This document shows, one piece after another, positions 16,557-25,534 of a DNA stretch of 64,000 nucleotides; position 1 is the stretch's first letter, and every line of letters starts with the position of its first letter. The translations under genes were made by a program, and so were the position numbers. The notes under the pieces are model-generated. The model did not search any database. It worked only from the letters and a program-made list of their open reading frames with translations, and was not told the origin of the DNA. This DNA is from Luteimonas gilva (lineage in GTDB: Bacteria > Pseudomonadota > Gammaproteobacteria > Xanthomonadales > Xanthomonadaceae), in contig NZ_SZUA01000002.1 of assembly GCF_005239095.1 (NCBI RefSeq), positions 248,001 to 312,000 on the forward strand, read 5' to 3'.

Positions 16557-16904
16557 CTAAGCGGGTAGCCAGGCGTCCGGGGTCAGCGGCGACAGCCCAT
16601 AACGCTGCCGCGCCCGATCGCATTGCGGGCTCGGCGCGCCGTTTTCCCAGGCCGGCAGCAGATCGCGGCACGGATCGGGCCTGGCCGCATAAATCCGGCA
16701 GCCGACCGCTTCCCCGACCCGGCCGTCCAATGCCGCGCAATGCGGATCGCGCGCATCGGTGCCCTTCATCGCCATCCGATGCGGACCGACCGGCTCGGCC
16801 AGCGCATCCGGAATCGCACCGCCCGCGCTGGCCAATCCCAGCCAGTGGAAACTGACCCGGAAGGCCGCGCAGCAGGCGCCGCAGCTAAGGCAGGGATGGG
16901 GCAT
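16557..16904 (-). CDS. YkgJ-family cysteine-cluster protein
   Basis: 115 residues from ATG 16904 (125 from the alternative ATG 16934). The N-terminus holds CLSCGACCAAF and the later part VGCRIYAARPDPCRDLLPAWENG and SPQCDRARQRYGL, giving the cluster of about eight cysteines that defines the YkgJ group (formerly UPF0153), thought to bind zinc or an iron-sulfur centre. Function is unknown. It interrupts the ole gene order on the opposite strand and is not expected to be part of the pathway. Confidence 0.85.
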   Translation of the reverse strand: MPHPCLSCGACCAAFRVSFHWLGLASAGGAIPDALAEPVGPHRMAMKGTDARDPHCAALDGRVGEAVGCRIYAARPDPCRDLLPAWENGAPSPQCDRARQRYGLSPLTPDAWLPA

Positions 16905-17236
16905 CGCGAGAAAAAAGATTGCCGGGCGCGGCATTCTGCCGATTCGTAGCCTCCGCGCAAGCGCCGAGACAAGCCCTCTCCCGCTTGCGGGGTGAGGGGC
17001 CCTGTTTGCGAGCCATTGGCTCGCAGGGCATCGAACGCCAATGCGCTATGCGCGTTGGCCGGGGTGCGAAGCAGGGTTGGGTGAGGGTGAGTCGCGACCG
17101 TATTGCCCTCACCCTAGCCCTCGCGCCCCGGCCCGCGCTTACGCGCAGGCGCTCAACGGCGCGCGCGGCGGTGCCGCGCAAGCAGCGCCTCTTCGCCCCG
17201 CAAGCGGGAGAGGGAATGCTCAGCGACAATGGACGC
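16905..17236. repeat. Intergenic region holding a long imperfect inverted repeat before oleC
   Basis: About 330 bases. A long imperfect palindrome runs from CCCTCTCCCGCTTGCGGGGTG (near 16975) to CCCCGCAAGCGGGAGAGGG (near 17195-17215). Its middle carries GGTTGGGTGAGGGTGAG and CCCTCACCCTAGCCCTCGC arms. Pieces of the same family are found at 8965, 48330 and 57433. The oleC promoter, if there is one, must lie in the last part. Confidence 0.7.
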
Positions 17237-18880
17237 ATGAGCGAACCCTGCAACATCGCCGCCGCCTTGCCCCGGCTCGCCCGCGAGCGCCCCGAGCAAG
17301 TAGCGATGCGCTGCCCCGGCCGTGGCGGCGGTTACGGCATCGCCCTCACTTACGCCCAGCTCGACGCGCGCAGCGACGCGATCGTCGCCGGCCTGGCCAG
17401 GCGCGGCATCGTCCGCGGCACCCGCACCGTGCTGATGGTGCGGCCCACGCCCGAGTTCTTCCTGCTGATGTTCGCCCTGTTCAAAGCGGGCGCGGTGCCG
17501 GTGCTGGTCGATCCGGGCATCGACAAGCGCGCGTTGAAGCAATGCCTGGACGAAGCCCGGCCGGACGCCTTCATCGGCATTCCGCTCGCGCAATTCGCGC
17601 GTGCGCTGTTGGGCTGGGCGCGCTCGGCGCGGATCCGCATCACCACCGGCGCGCGCGCTTGGCTGGCCGACGCGACGCTGGCCGAAGTCGAACGCGACGG
17701 CGCCGGCGCCACCGCGCAACTCGCCGACACCGCGCCGGACGAAGTCGCCGCGATCCTGTTCACCAGCGGCTCCACCGGCGTGCCGAAAGGCGTCGTCTAC
17801 CGGCATCGGCATTTCGTCGCGCAGATCGAGATGATGCGAGAAGCGTTCGGCATGCAACCCGGCGGCGTCGATCTGCCGACGTTCCCGCCGTTCGCCTTGT
17901 TCGATCCGGCGCTGGGATTGACCACGATCATCCCCGACATGGATCCGACCCGGCCCGCGCGCGCGGATCCGCGCAAGCTGTTGCGCGCGATCGAGCGTTT
18001 CGGCGTCGACCAGTTGTTCGGTTCGCCCGCCTTGATGCGGGTATTGGCCGAGCACGGCGCGAAGCTGCCTTCGCTGAAGCGCGTCACCTCCGCCGGCGCG
18101 CCGGTGCCGGCAGACGTGGTCGAAAAAATGCGCGCGCTGCTCGCGGACGAAGCGCAATTCTGGACGCCGTACGGCGCGACCGAATGCCTGCCGGTGGCGG
18201 TGATCGAAAGCCGCGAATTGATCGGGCTGCGCGAACGTACCGAGCAGGGCGCCGGCACCTGCGTCGGCCGCGCGGTGCCGCCGAACGAGGTGCGCTTGAT
18301 CCGGGTCACCGACGAAGCGATCGAACATTGGTCCGACGATCTGCTCGTGGCGGGCGGGCTGGTCGGCGAAATCACCGTCGCCGGACCGACCGCCACCGAC
18401 ACGTATTACAACCGCGACGCGCAGACCCGTTTGGCTAAGATCCGGGAGACGGCGGCGGACGGCGGCTCGCGCATCGTCCATCGCATGGGCGACCTCGGCT
18501 ATTTCGACCGCGACGGCCGGCTCTGGTTCTGCGGCCGCAAATCGCAGCGGGTGGTGACCGCGCGCGAAACCTTGTGTACCGAGCAAGTGGAGCCGGTGTT
18601 CAACACCCATCCCGAGGTGCGCCGCACCGCCCTGGTCGGCATCGGCCAACGCGGCGCGCAGCGGCCGGTGCTGTGCGTGGAATTGCGCCAAGGCGTGCCG
18701 AAAAGCGAACGCGAGCGGATCGTCGAGGAATTGCGCCACCTCGGCGAAGGCTTCGTGCATACGGCCAAGGTCGAGGTCTTTCTGTTTCATCCGCAATTCC
18801 CGGTCGACATCCGCCACAACGCCAAGATCGGCCGCGAGAAACTGGCCGCCTGGGCCACCGCGCGCTTGCCGAAGGGCTGA
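17237..18880 (+). CDS. oleC: OleC, ATP-dependent beta-lactone synthetase
   Basis: 547 residues, an ANL-superfamily adenylating enzyme. OleC activates the beta-hydroxy acid made by OleD as the acyl-AMP and closes it to a beta-lactone. The P-loop-like motif FTSGSTGVPKG is at about 174-184. Further core motifs are TPYGATECLPVAV (A5), MGDLGYFDRDGRLWFCGRK (A7/A8) and the C-terminal lysine in RHNAKIGREKLA. The ATG at 17237 (MSEPCNIAAALPRLARERP) is the family-like start; MLSDNGR at 17216 is an alternative inside the repeat. The next gene, a CadC-like regulator, starts 5 bases after the stop. Confidence 0.95.
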   Translation: MSEPCNIAAALPRLARERPEQVAMRCPGRGGGYGIALTYAQLDARSDAIVAGLARRGIVRGTRTVLMVRPTPEFFLLMFALFKAGAVPVLVDPGIDKRALKQCLDEARPDAFIGIPLAQFARALLGWARSARIRITTGARAWLADATLAEVERDGAGATAQLADTAPDEVAAILFTSGSTGVPKGVVYRHRHFVAQIEMMREAFGMQPGGVDLPTFPPFALFDPALGLTTIIPDMDPTRPARADPRKLLRAIERFGVDQLFGSPALMRVLAEHGAKLPSLKRVTSAGAPVPADVVEKMRALLADEAQFWTPYGATECLPVAVIESRELIGLRERTEQGAGTCVGRAVPPNEVRLIRVTDEAIEHWSDDLLVAGGLVGEITVAGPTATDTYYNRDAQTRLAKIRETAADGGSRIVHRMGDLGYFDRDGRLWFCGRKSQRVVTARETLCTEQVEPVFNTHPEVRRTALVGIGQRGAQRPVLCVELRQGVPKSERERIVEELRHLGEGFVHTAKVEVFLFHPQFPVDIRHNAKIGREKLAAWATARLPKG

Positions 18881-18885
18881 CGCGC

Positions 18886-20448
18886 ATGGCCGGCCGCTAC
18901 CGCCTCGACGATCTCGTCATCGACGTTCCGCGGCAACGCGTGGAGCGCGACGGCCAGGCGCTCGACGTCAATGGGCTGAGCTACCGCCTGCTGCACTATC
19001 TGCTGGAACAAGGCCAGCGCGTGGTCGGGTTCGACGAACTGATCGAACGCGTCTGGGCGCCGGCGATCGTCAACGAAGAGACCGTCACCCAGCGCATTCG
19101 CTTGCTGCGCCAATCGCTGGGCGACGACGGCCGCAATCCGCGCTATCTGCGCTCGGTGCGCAGCCAGGGCTATCAGCTTTGCGTTGCGCCGCAGCCGTTG
19201 GGCGAGGAGGCAGCGCCGGAGCCGTCGCCGCAGCGGCGGAGGCGGCGGATCGTCGTCGGTGCGCTCATCGTCGTCGCGATCGGCGCCCCCATCGCCGCCA
19301 TCTTGTGGAAACGGACGCCCGAAACCGTGGCGGAGCGTCCGGCGCTGCTGCAACGCGCCGCCTATTACGCCGGCATCGGCCAACGCGACGACAACGAACG
19401 CGCGATCGGGCTGTATCGGCAGCGTTTGCAGGAAGCGCCGGACGATCGAGAAGCGCAGATTGGCCTCAGCCGCGCGTACAGCGCGCGGGCCTGCCTGTAC
19501 AACGGCGATCTCGCTTCGGTGCGGCTTGCGCAGGAACTGGCCGAGCGAGTGATCGCGCGCGATCCGCGCAACGCCGCGGCGCATGCGGCGCTGGGGTATT
19601 CGTTCGATTGCCGCGGCCGCACCGACCAGGCCTTGCGCGGCTACGAACGTTCGCTGGAGCTGGATCCGCTGTCCGACAACGTGCGCGCTTCGGCCGCGTA
19701 CTTGTACGAACGCCGCGGCCGGCTGGCCGATGCGCTGGCCGCCAACCTGGGCGTGCGCGAGCCGGCGCGCGTGCGCTTCCTCGACATCCAGATCGCCAGC
19801 AACCTGGATCTGCTGGGCTACGCCGCCGATGCCGAAGCGCGTTACCGGCGTAGCTTCCAGCTGTATCCGGACAACGTGTTCTCCAACGCCGCGTGGCCGG
19901 GATTCCTGATGCGCCGCGGCCGTTTCGCGGAAGCCCAGGCCGCGCTGGATGAGGCGGTGTCGCGCGGCACCGAGCACGCCGGCCTGCACCTGCTCGCCGT
20001 CGAGCTGGCCTTGCAGCGCGGCGATCGCGATGCTGCGCGCCGCGCGGCTGCGCGCGCGATCGCATTGCGTCCGCAAGCCAGCTTTCCGCGCACGGTGGGA
20101 TGGATCCTGGCCGAAGTGAAACCTCCGGCCGCCGCATTGCGCGCGCAGGCCGAATCGCTGCGCGCCGGCATGCGCAGCGGCGGCGAGCCCTTGGATGGAC
20201 TCGACGCCGCTTTGCTGTCGGATGCCGCGGAAGATCGCGCCGCCGCCCTCGCCGCATTGGCCGCGGCGGTGGAGCAGGGCTATCGCGACGCGGCTTATTT
20301 GCGCGTTTCGCCGCTGTTCGCTTCGTTGCGGACGGCGCCGGGATTCGCCGCGATCCTGTCGTCCATCGACACGGCCGTCGCGCGCGAACGCGAGGCCGTG
20401 CGTTCGCGCGGACTGGAGCGCAAGGCCGGGATTACGGCATCGCCTTGA
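18886..20448 (+). CDS. CadC/ToxR-like membrane transcription regulator with TPR domain
   Basis: 520 residues. Residues about 5-98 are an OmpR/PhoB-type winged helix (LSYRLLHYLLEQGQRVVGFDELIERVW, ending RSVRSQGYQL). A basic linker leads to a single membrane helix at about 123-142 (IVVGALIVVAIGAPIAAIL). The rest, about 370 residues, is built of TPR-like helical repeats (for example HAALGYSFDCRGRTDQALRGYERSLELDP). It is therefore a one-component membrane sensor that binds DNA from the inner membrane. It starts 5 bases after oleC, so it is cotranscribed with the olefin genes. Its 3' end overlaps the convergent serine hydrolase gene by 17 bases. Target genes are unknown. Confidence 0.88.
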   Translation: MAGRYRLDDLVIDVPRQRVERDGQALDVNGLSYRLLHYLLEQGQRVVGFDELIERVWAPAIVNEETVTQRIRLLRQSLGDDGRNPRYLRSVRSQGYQLCVAPQPLGEEAAPEPSPQRRRRRIVVGALIVVAIGAPIAAILWKRTPETVAERPALLQRAAYYAGIGQRDDNERAIGLYRQRLQEAPDDREAQIGLSRAYSARACLYNGDLASVRLAQELAERVIARDPRNAAAHAALGYSFDCRGRTDQALRGYERSLELDPLSDNVRASAAYLYERRGRLADALAANLGVREPARVRFLDIQIASNLDLLGYAADAEARYRRSFQLYPDNVFSNAAWPGFLMRRGRFAEAQAALDEAVSRGTEHAGLHLLAVELALQRGDRDAARRAAARAIALRPQASFPRTVGWILAEVKPPAAALRAQAESLRAGMRSGGEPLDGLDAALLSDAAEDRAAALAALAAAVEQGYRDAAYLRVSPLFASLRTAPGFAAILSSIDTAVAREREAVRSRGLERKAGITASP

Positions 20449-21541
20449 GGATGTAGTCGGCGAGCAGCTTGTGCGACTGCTGATGCATGTCGCGCTGGTT
20501 GTAGCGGGTGCGGGTGATCACCGCGACCAGTTTCTCCTCCGGCAGCACGAACACATAGTTGCCGCCGTTGCCCGACATCGCCCAGGCGTCGCGTTTCTTG
20601 CCGTGCGCGTCGAAGCGGAAGCGCCAGATCAGATAGCCGTAATCGGCGTCGTCGCGCGCTTGCGCGTGCACGGTCGTCATCGCCCGCACCCACGCGGCCG
20701 AGACGATCTGCCGGCCCTGCCAGCGTCCCTGGTCGAGCAGCAGCTGTCCGAACTTGGCCAAATCGCGGCTGCGATAGGACGTGCCGCCGCCGCCCATGCC
20801 GACGCCTTCGGACGATTTGCCCCAGGCGCTCTGGCGGATGCCGAGCGGGCCTTCCAACGCCTCGCGCGCGAAAGCGTCCAACGGCTTCGAGGCCGCGCGT
20901 TCGACGATCGCGCCGAGCAGGAACGCGCCGGCCGTGCAGTAGGCGAAGGCGCGGCCGTGCGGACTGTCCTGGGGGCGCCGCATCCACGGCGCATAGCCTT
21001 TCATCGGCAGATCCAAAACGAACTGCGTCCAGTCGGCGCTGAGGTACATGCGCTCCTCGTGGCCAGAGGAGAATTCGTTCTCGTCGTCGCATTCCCATTG
21101 CGAGCTCATCGTCAGCAGGTCTTCGACGGCGAAAACGCGTTTGCGCGGATCGTCGTTGCGCCAAGTGCGGTCCGGGAAGAAGCCGTACACCTTCGCTTGC
21201 GGACCGGCGATCAGGCCGCGGTCGATCGCCGCGCCGACCAACAGAGCGGTGACGCTCTTGGTCAGCGAGCGGGGGTTGTTGAGCACGTCGCGGCCGCCGC
21301 CGTTGAAGTAACGCTCGTAGACCAGCTTGCCGTCGCGTGCGATCAGCACGCTGGTGGTGTCCGGCGCCGCGCCCGAGGCGATGGCCTCTTCCATGGCGGC
21401 GAGGGTGGAGGCGTTCCAGCCGGATTTCGCCGCGTCGGCGACGGCCCAGCCGTCATCCAAGCGCGGCGGCGGGGTATTGGAAGCGGCGTCGGCGCATCCG
21501 CAGGCGAACAGCAAAAGGGCGGGCAGTGTGAATCGGCGCAT
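20432..21541 (-). CDS. Serine hydrolase, beta-lactamase class C / esterase type
   Basis: 369 residues. Starts MRRFTLPALLLFACGCADA, a short signal with a possible lipobox (Cys14 or Cys16). The catalytic SxxK motif is SLTK (Ser92, Lys95) in NNPRSLTKSVTALLVG. The second motif is near AFAYCTAGAF, where Tyr replaces or shifts the usual YxN, and the third box may be AMSGNGG rather than KTG. Such proteins include esterases, D-aminopeptidases and penicillin-binding homologues; true beta-lactamase activity is not shown. It sits on the opposite strand inside the ole region, convergent with the CadC-like gene and divergent from oleD. Confidence 0.85.
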   Translation of the reverse strand: MRRFTLPALLLFACGCADAASNTPPPRLDDGWAVADAAKSGWNASTLAAMEEAIASGAAPDTTSVLIARDGKLVYERYFNGGGRDVLNNPRSLTKSVTALLVGAAIDRGLIAGPQAKVYGFFPDRTWRNDDPRKRVFAVEDLLTMSSQWECDDENEFSSGHEERMYLSADWTQFVLDLPMKGYAPWMRRPQDSPHGRAFAYCTAGAFLLGAIVERAASKPLDAFAREALEGPLGIRQSAWGKSSEGVGMGGGGTSYRSRDLAKFGQLLLDQGRWQGRQIVSAAWVRAMTTVHAQARDDADYGYLIWRFRFDAHGKKRDAWAMSGNGGNYVFVLPEEKLVAVITRTRYNQRDMHQQSHKLLADYILKAMP

Positions 21542-21708
21542 CGGAGCACTCCGTGTGAGGAGGCTCGACTGCACCGCACCCGCGAATGAAGCGCCTGAAA
21601 TGCGAATGAAGAATTCTGAAGGTTGCTGGATCAAGCGCTTGCGCGCGCGGCGGATGGCCATCGCGTTGGCATGCCGTTATGGTGTGCACCTTTCGCGGAG
21701 GACGAGCG

Positions 21709-22722
21709 ATGCGGATTCTGGTGACCGGCGGCGGCGGATTCCTGGGCCAGGCGCTATGCCGCGGCCTGGTCGAACGCGGTTTCCAGGTCGCCAGCTTCAA
21801 TCGCGGCCACTACCCGCCGCTGGAAAGCATGGGCGTCCGTCAAATACAGGGCGACCTGGCGGACCGCAAGGCCGTCGTCGCGGCTTGCGAAGGCGTCGAC
21901 GCCGTATTCCACAACGCCGCCAAGGCCGGCGCCTGGGGCGATTACGACGGCTACCACCGCGCCAACGTGATGGGCACCGGCAACGTGCTGGCCGGTTGCC
22001 GCGAGCACGGCGTGGGCAAGCTGGTCTACACGTCCACGCCCAGCGTGACGCATCGCGCGACGCATCCGGTCGAGGGCGGCACCGCCGACACCGTGCCTTA
22101 CGGCGAAGATCTGAAGGCGCCCTACGCCAGCACCAAATTGATCGCCGAAAAGATCGTGCTGGCCGCGAACGACGAACATTTGTCCACCGTCGCGCTGCGG
22201 CCGCGCTTGATCTGGGGCCCGGGCGACAACCAATTGCTGCCGCGCTTGGTGGAACGCGCCAACGCCGGCCGTTTGCGGTTCGTCGGCGACGGCGAGAACC
22301 TGATCGACACGACCTACGTCGACAACGCCGCGCAAGCGCATTTCGACGCGTTCGACCATCTCTCGCCGAGTGCGGCTTGCGCCGGCCGGGCCTACTTCAT
22401 CAGCAACGGCGAACCCAAGAGCGTGCGCGAAGTGGTCAACAGTCTGCTCGGCGCGGCCGGCGCGCCGACGGTCGACAAGACGATCCCGTTTCGCGCGGCC
22501 TATGCGGTCGGCGCGGTGTGCGAAGGCTTGTGGTCGCTGCTGCCTTTGCGCGGCGAGCCGCCGATGACGCGTTTCCTGGCCGAGCAATTGAGCACCACGC
22601 ATTGGTACGACATGGCGCCGGCGACGCGCGATTTCGGCTACGTGCCGCGTGTGTCTTTTCACGAGGGCATCATCCGGCTGAAGGATTCATGGAGGGCGCG
22701 CGCCGCCATCACTTCGCGCTGA
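21709..22722 (+). CDS. oleD: OleD, NADPH-dependent beta-keto acid reductase
   Basis: 337 residues, extended short-chain dehydrogenase. OleD reduces the 2-alkyl-3-keto acid from OleA to the 2-alkyl-3-hydroxy acid. The Rossmann motif [12 protein letters not shown] is at residues 7-18. [19 protein letters not shown] (active-site Ser/Thr region), and [13 protein letters not shown] with the YxxxK pair follow. The start at 21709 has a GGAGGA site; the upstream in-frame ATG at 21679 would add ten residues. It is the fourth gene of the olefin set, separated from oleC by two unrelated genes. OleB, OleC and OleD form large assemblies in other species. Confidence 0.95.
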   Translation: MRILVTGGGGFLGQALCRGLVERGFQVASFNRGHYPPLESMGVRQIQGDLADRKAVVAACEGVDAVFHNAAKAGAWGDYDGYHRANVMGTGNVLAGCREHGVGKLVYTSTPSVTHRATHPVEGGTADTVPYGEDLKAPYASTKLIAEKIVLAANDEHLSTVALRPRLIWGPGDNQLLPRLVERANAGRLRFVGDGENLIDTTYVDNAAQAHFDAFDHLSPSAACAGRAYFISNGEPKSVREVVNSLLGAAGAPTVDKTIPFRAAYAVGAVCEGLWSLLPLRGEPPMTRFLAEQLSTTHWYDMAPATRDFGYVPRVSFHEGIIRLKDSWRARAAITSR

Positions 22723-22778
22723 TCCGCGGCGAACGAAAATGGCGCGCATCGGCATCGGCCGAGTTCTAGGAGCGTTCC

Positions 22779-22937
22779 ATGCTGCATTACGCCATCGTCT
22801 TCTTGGTCATCGCGATCATCGCCGCCGTGCTCGGCTTCGGCGGCATCGCCGGCACCGCCGCCGGCATCGCCAAGATCCTGTTCGTGGTTTTCCTGGTGCT
22901 GGCTGCGATTTCGTTCTTCCGCGGCCGAAAGGTTTGA
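22779..22937 (+). CDS. DUF1328 small membrane protein
   Basis: 52 residues: two membrane helices (about 3-19 and 30-46) split by a [12 protein letters not shown] turn, and a basic end (FFRGRKV). This is the compact pattern of DUF1328/YtjA proteins, widespread in proteobacteria and often stress-induced. A possible ribosome-binding site, TAGGAGCG, lies 5 to 12 bases upstream. It follows oleD by 56 bases on the same strand. A dispersed repeat begins 9 bases after the stop. Confidence 0.85.
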   Translation: MLHYAIVFLVIAIIAAVLGFGGIAGTAAGIAKILFVVFLVLAAISFFRGRKV

Positions 22938-22945
22938 TGCCGTCG

Positions 22946-23020
22946 CCCTCTTGAAAAAGGGGGCGGATCGGCCGAAGTCCGATTGGATTTGCTTTTGATC
23001 CCCCTTTTTCCAAGAGGGAA
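22946..23020. repeat. Dispersed inverted repeat, CCCTCTTGAAAAAGGGGG family
   Basis: Left arm CCCTCTTGAAAAAGGGGG, right arm CCCCCTTTTTCCAAGAGGG, with GGATTTGCTTTTGATC in the centre. Shorter copy of the family seen at 25421, 27915 and 51734. Confidence 0.85.
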
Positions 23021-23053
23021 AAAGCAGAAACGCCGGCCGGCTACAATGCCGGC

Positions 23054-23704
23054 ATGGCCGAATCCTCCTCCCTGCCGTTCGATGCGTTGAAGCCGGTCGC
23101 CGGCCGCGCGCTCGAAACCGCTTTGAATCGCGCCTTGGCGCTGGACCCCGAGACTCGCGCCGCGCTGGCGCCGCTTTCGGGCAAGCGCGTGACCTTACGC
23201 CTGGCTTCGCCGCCGCTGACGTTGCAGATCGCGGTGGAAGGCGAGCGCCTGACGGTCGGTCCCGTCGACGAGGCAACCGAGCCGGATCTCGCCGTGCGCA
23301 GCACCCTCGGCGCACTGATCGGCCAGCTGCCGTTCTTGCGCCGGGACGAGGGAGCGCCGGCGGGCAAGCTGCACGTTTCCGGCGACGCCGACTTGGCCCG
23401 TCGCCTGCAGCGCTTGGCGGAGCGTTTCGATCCGGACTGGCAGCGCCCGTTCGCCGCCGTGTTCGGCGATGTGCTCGGCGTGCAGATCGCCAATGCGGCC
23501 GCCGCCGCGTTCAAGCAGGCGCGCATCGCCGCGGCGAGCCTGGCGGAGGATGCGGCCGAGTTCGTCACCGAAGAATCGCGGGACGTCGTCTCCAAGGCCG
23601 AGTTGAACGCCTTCCACGACGACGTCGACCGGCTGCGCGACGGCGTCGACCGCGCCGCGGCTCGCGTCGCGCGCCTGCAAGCGAACGCGGGAGCGCGCGA
23701 ATGA
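23054..23704 (+). CDS. ubiJ: Ubiquinone biosynthesis accessory protein UbiJ
   Basis: 216 residues. An N-terminal SCP2-type lipid-binding domain (about 8-115: [23 protein letters not shown], then [13 protein letters not shown] and [13 protein letters not shown]) is followed by a helical, coiled-coil C-terminus. UbiJ gathers the lipid intermediates of coenzyme Q synthesis in the soluble Ubi complex with UbiK. The stop overlaps the start of ubiB (ATGA), confirming the ubiJ-ubiB pair. ubiE, which often precedes these genes, is not present here. UbiK is encoded 26 kb away at 49897. Confidence 0.93.
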   Translation: MAESSSLPFDALKPVAGRALETALNRALALDPETRAALAPLSGKRVTLRLASPPLTLQIAVEGERLTVGPVDEATEPDLAVRSTLGALIGQLPFLRRDEGAPAGKLHVSGDADLARRLQRLAERFDPDWQRPFAAVFGDVLGVQIANAAAAAFKQARIAAASLAEDAAEFVTEESRDVVSKAELNAFHDDVDRLRDGVDRAAARVARLQANAGARE

Positions 23705-25377
23705 TGTCGTCGCTGCTGCGCGCCGGCAAGATCGGCCGGGTCTTGCTGCGCTATCGCCTGGACGATCTGCTCGACGATACGCCCGCCGAGCGCTGGCTGC
23801 GGCTGATGCGGCCGTTCGTGCCGCGCGCTTCGCAGGAAATCGCGGCGATGCCGCGCGGCGCGCGTTTGCGCTTGGCGTTGCAGGAATTGGGCCCGATCTT
23901 CGTCAAGTTCGGCCAGATCCTGTCGACGCGGCGCGACCTGGTGCCGCCGGACGTGGCGGTGGAATTGTCGTTGCTGCAGGATCGGGTCGCCCCGTTCGAC
24001 GGCGAAGCCGCGCGCGCCATCGTCGAGCAGGCCTTGGGCCGCCCGATCGCCGAAGCTTTCGCGCAATTCGATACCGTGCCGCTGGCTTCGGCCTCGATCG
24101 CCCAGGTGCATGCCGCGACCTTGCCGGCGACCGACGCCGCGCCGTCGCGCGATGTGGTGGTGAAGGTGCTGCGCCCGGACATCGAGCGCCAGATCGCCGC
24201 CGACATCGCCTTGCTGAACAACATCGCCGGCTTGGTCGACCGCACCCATCCCAGCGCCGACAAGATCCGGCCGCGCGAAATCGTGGCCGAAATCGAAAGC
24301 ACCCTCGCCGCCGAACTCGACCTGCAGCGCGAAGGCGCCAACGCCAGCGTGTTGCGCCGGTTCTGGACGAATTCGCCGGACATGTACGTGCCCGAGCCGA
24401 TCTGGTCGCACACCGCCGAGCGCGTGCTGACGATGGAGCGCGTCCACGGCATCCCCAGCGACGACATCGCCAAGCTCGACGCCGCCGGCATCGATCGCAA
24501 AGCGTTGGCCGCGAAGGGCGTGCGCGTGTTCTACACCCAGGTGTTCCGCGACAATTTCTTCCACGCCGACGCGCACGCCGGCAACATCTGGGTCGATTCG
24601 GATCCGGAACGCAAGCTCGATCCGCGCTTCATCGCGCTGGATTTCGGGATCATGGGCCAGCTCTCCAGCGAGGACCAGTACTACCTCGCCGAGAATTTCA
24701 TGGCGATCTTCAACCGCGACTACCGCCGCATCGCCGAGCTGCACGTGCAGGCCGGCTGGATGCCCTCGCACATCCGCATCGACGAATTGGAAGCCGCGGC
24801 GCGTTCGGTCTGCGAACCTTATTTCACCCGGCCGCTGTCCGAAATCTCGCTGGCCGAGGTGCTGATCAAGCTGTTCCGCACCGCGCAGCGCTACGAGCTG
24901 ACCTTGCAGCCGCAGCTGATCCTGCTGCAGAAGACTTTGCTCAACATCGAAGGCGTCGGCCGCCTGCTCGATCCGCAGCTCGACATCTGGGCCGTGGCGC
25001 GGCCGGTGCTGGAGCGGATCCTGGTCGAGCGCTACAGCCCGCAGCGCCTGGCCGGCGAATTCCGCAAGCGCCTGCCCGAGATGGTGACGCACGCGCCTGA
25101 CATGCCGCGCTTGCTGCACGCCTGGCTGACCCAGCAGGTGGAAGGCAAGCATCAGCTAGCGCTGCGTTCGAAGGATCTGCACGACTTGGCGCAGACCATG
25201 AAGGGCATGCAGAAGCGCATCGTCTCGGCGATCCTCGGCACCGGCTTGTTGATCGTCGCGGCGGTGCTGTACGCGCTCGAAGCGGGCGGCCCGCGCCTGT
25301 TCGGCGTGCCGGCGGCAGTGTGGGTAGCGGGGCTGGGCGGATTGTGGGGCCTGCTCGCCGCTTGGCCGCGGCGTTGA
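23701..25377 (+). CDS. ubiB: UbiB atypical kinase/ATPase of ubiquinone synthesis
   Basis: 558 residues. The kinase-like core includes the KxGQ motif in [17 protein letters not shown], the Ala-rich loop [13 protein letters not shown], the catalytic-type loop [15 protein letters not shown], and the DFG-like LDFGIMGQL. Two membrane helices close the protein (about 502-520 and 527-545). UbiB uses ATP and is needed for aerobic coenzyme Q synthesis, probably to extract lipid intermediates from the membrane. The start at 23701 overlaps ubiJ by 4 bases; the second Met at 23704 is also possible. Confidence 0.96.
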   Translation: MMSSLLRAGKIGRVLLRYRLDDLLDDTPAERWLRLMRPFVPRASQEIAAMPRGARLRLALQELGPIFVKFGQILSTRRDLVPPDVAVELSLLQDRVAPFDGEAARAIVEQALGRPIAEAFAQFDTVPLASASIAQVHAATLPATDAAPSRDVVVKVLRPDIERQIAADIALLNNIAGLVDRTHPSADKIRPREIVAEIESTLAAELDLQREGANASVLRRFWTNSPDMYVPEPIWSHTAERVLTMERVHGIPSDDIAKLDAAGIDRKALAAKGVRVFYTQVFRDNFFHADAHAGNIWVDSDPERKLDPRFIALDFGIMGQLSSEDQYYLAENFMAIFNRDYRRIAELHVQAGWMPSHIRIDELEAAARSVCEPYFTRPLSEISLAEVLIKLFRTAQRYELTLQPQLILLQKTLLNIEGVGRLLDPQLDIWAVARPVLERILVERYSPQRLAGEFRKRLPEMVTHAPDMPRLLHAWLTQQVEGKHQLALRSKDLHDLAQTMKGMQKRIVSAILGTGLLIVAAVLYALEAGGPRLFGVPAAVWVAGLGGLWGLLAAWPRR

Positions 25378-25420
25378 AGCGTCGTCAATGACTCGCTTTG
25401 TCTTGGTTGCATTTGCACCT

Positions 25421-25534
25421 GCTGTCCCCCCCTTTGAAAAAGGGGGGCAGGGGGGATTTGCGCTTTACCGATGATCTCTCGAGATCAAGAGCAAATCCCC
25501 CTCGATCCCCCTTTTTCAAAGGGGGAGGAACAGC
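25421..25534. repeat. GCTGT...ACAGC inverted repeat (MITE-like), copy overlapping truC
   Basis: Ends are GCTGTCCCCCCCTTTGAAAA at the left and TTTTTCAAAGGGGGAGGAACAGC (by arm) at the right. Inside are GGGGGATTTGC and GCAAATCCCCC. The right half overlaps the first 21 codons of the pseudouridine synthase reading frame that begins at 25471. Confidence 0.88.

Noticed and set aside
16919..17236. A 106-residue N-terminal extension of OleC
   Set aside because: It translates a dispersed inverted repeat and lacks any OleC-like sequence.
20432..21541. Calling the serine hydrolase a beta-lactamase resistance gene
   Set aside because: It has SxxK, but the second and third boxes do not match class C beta-lactamases well, and esterase or peptidase roles are equally likely.
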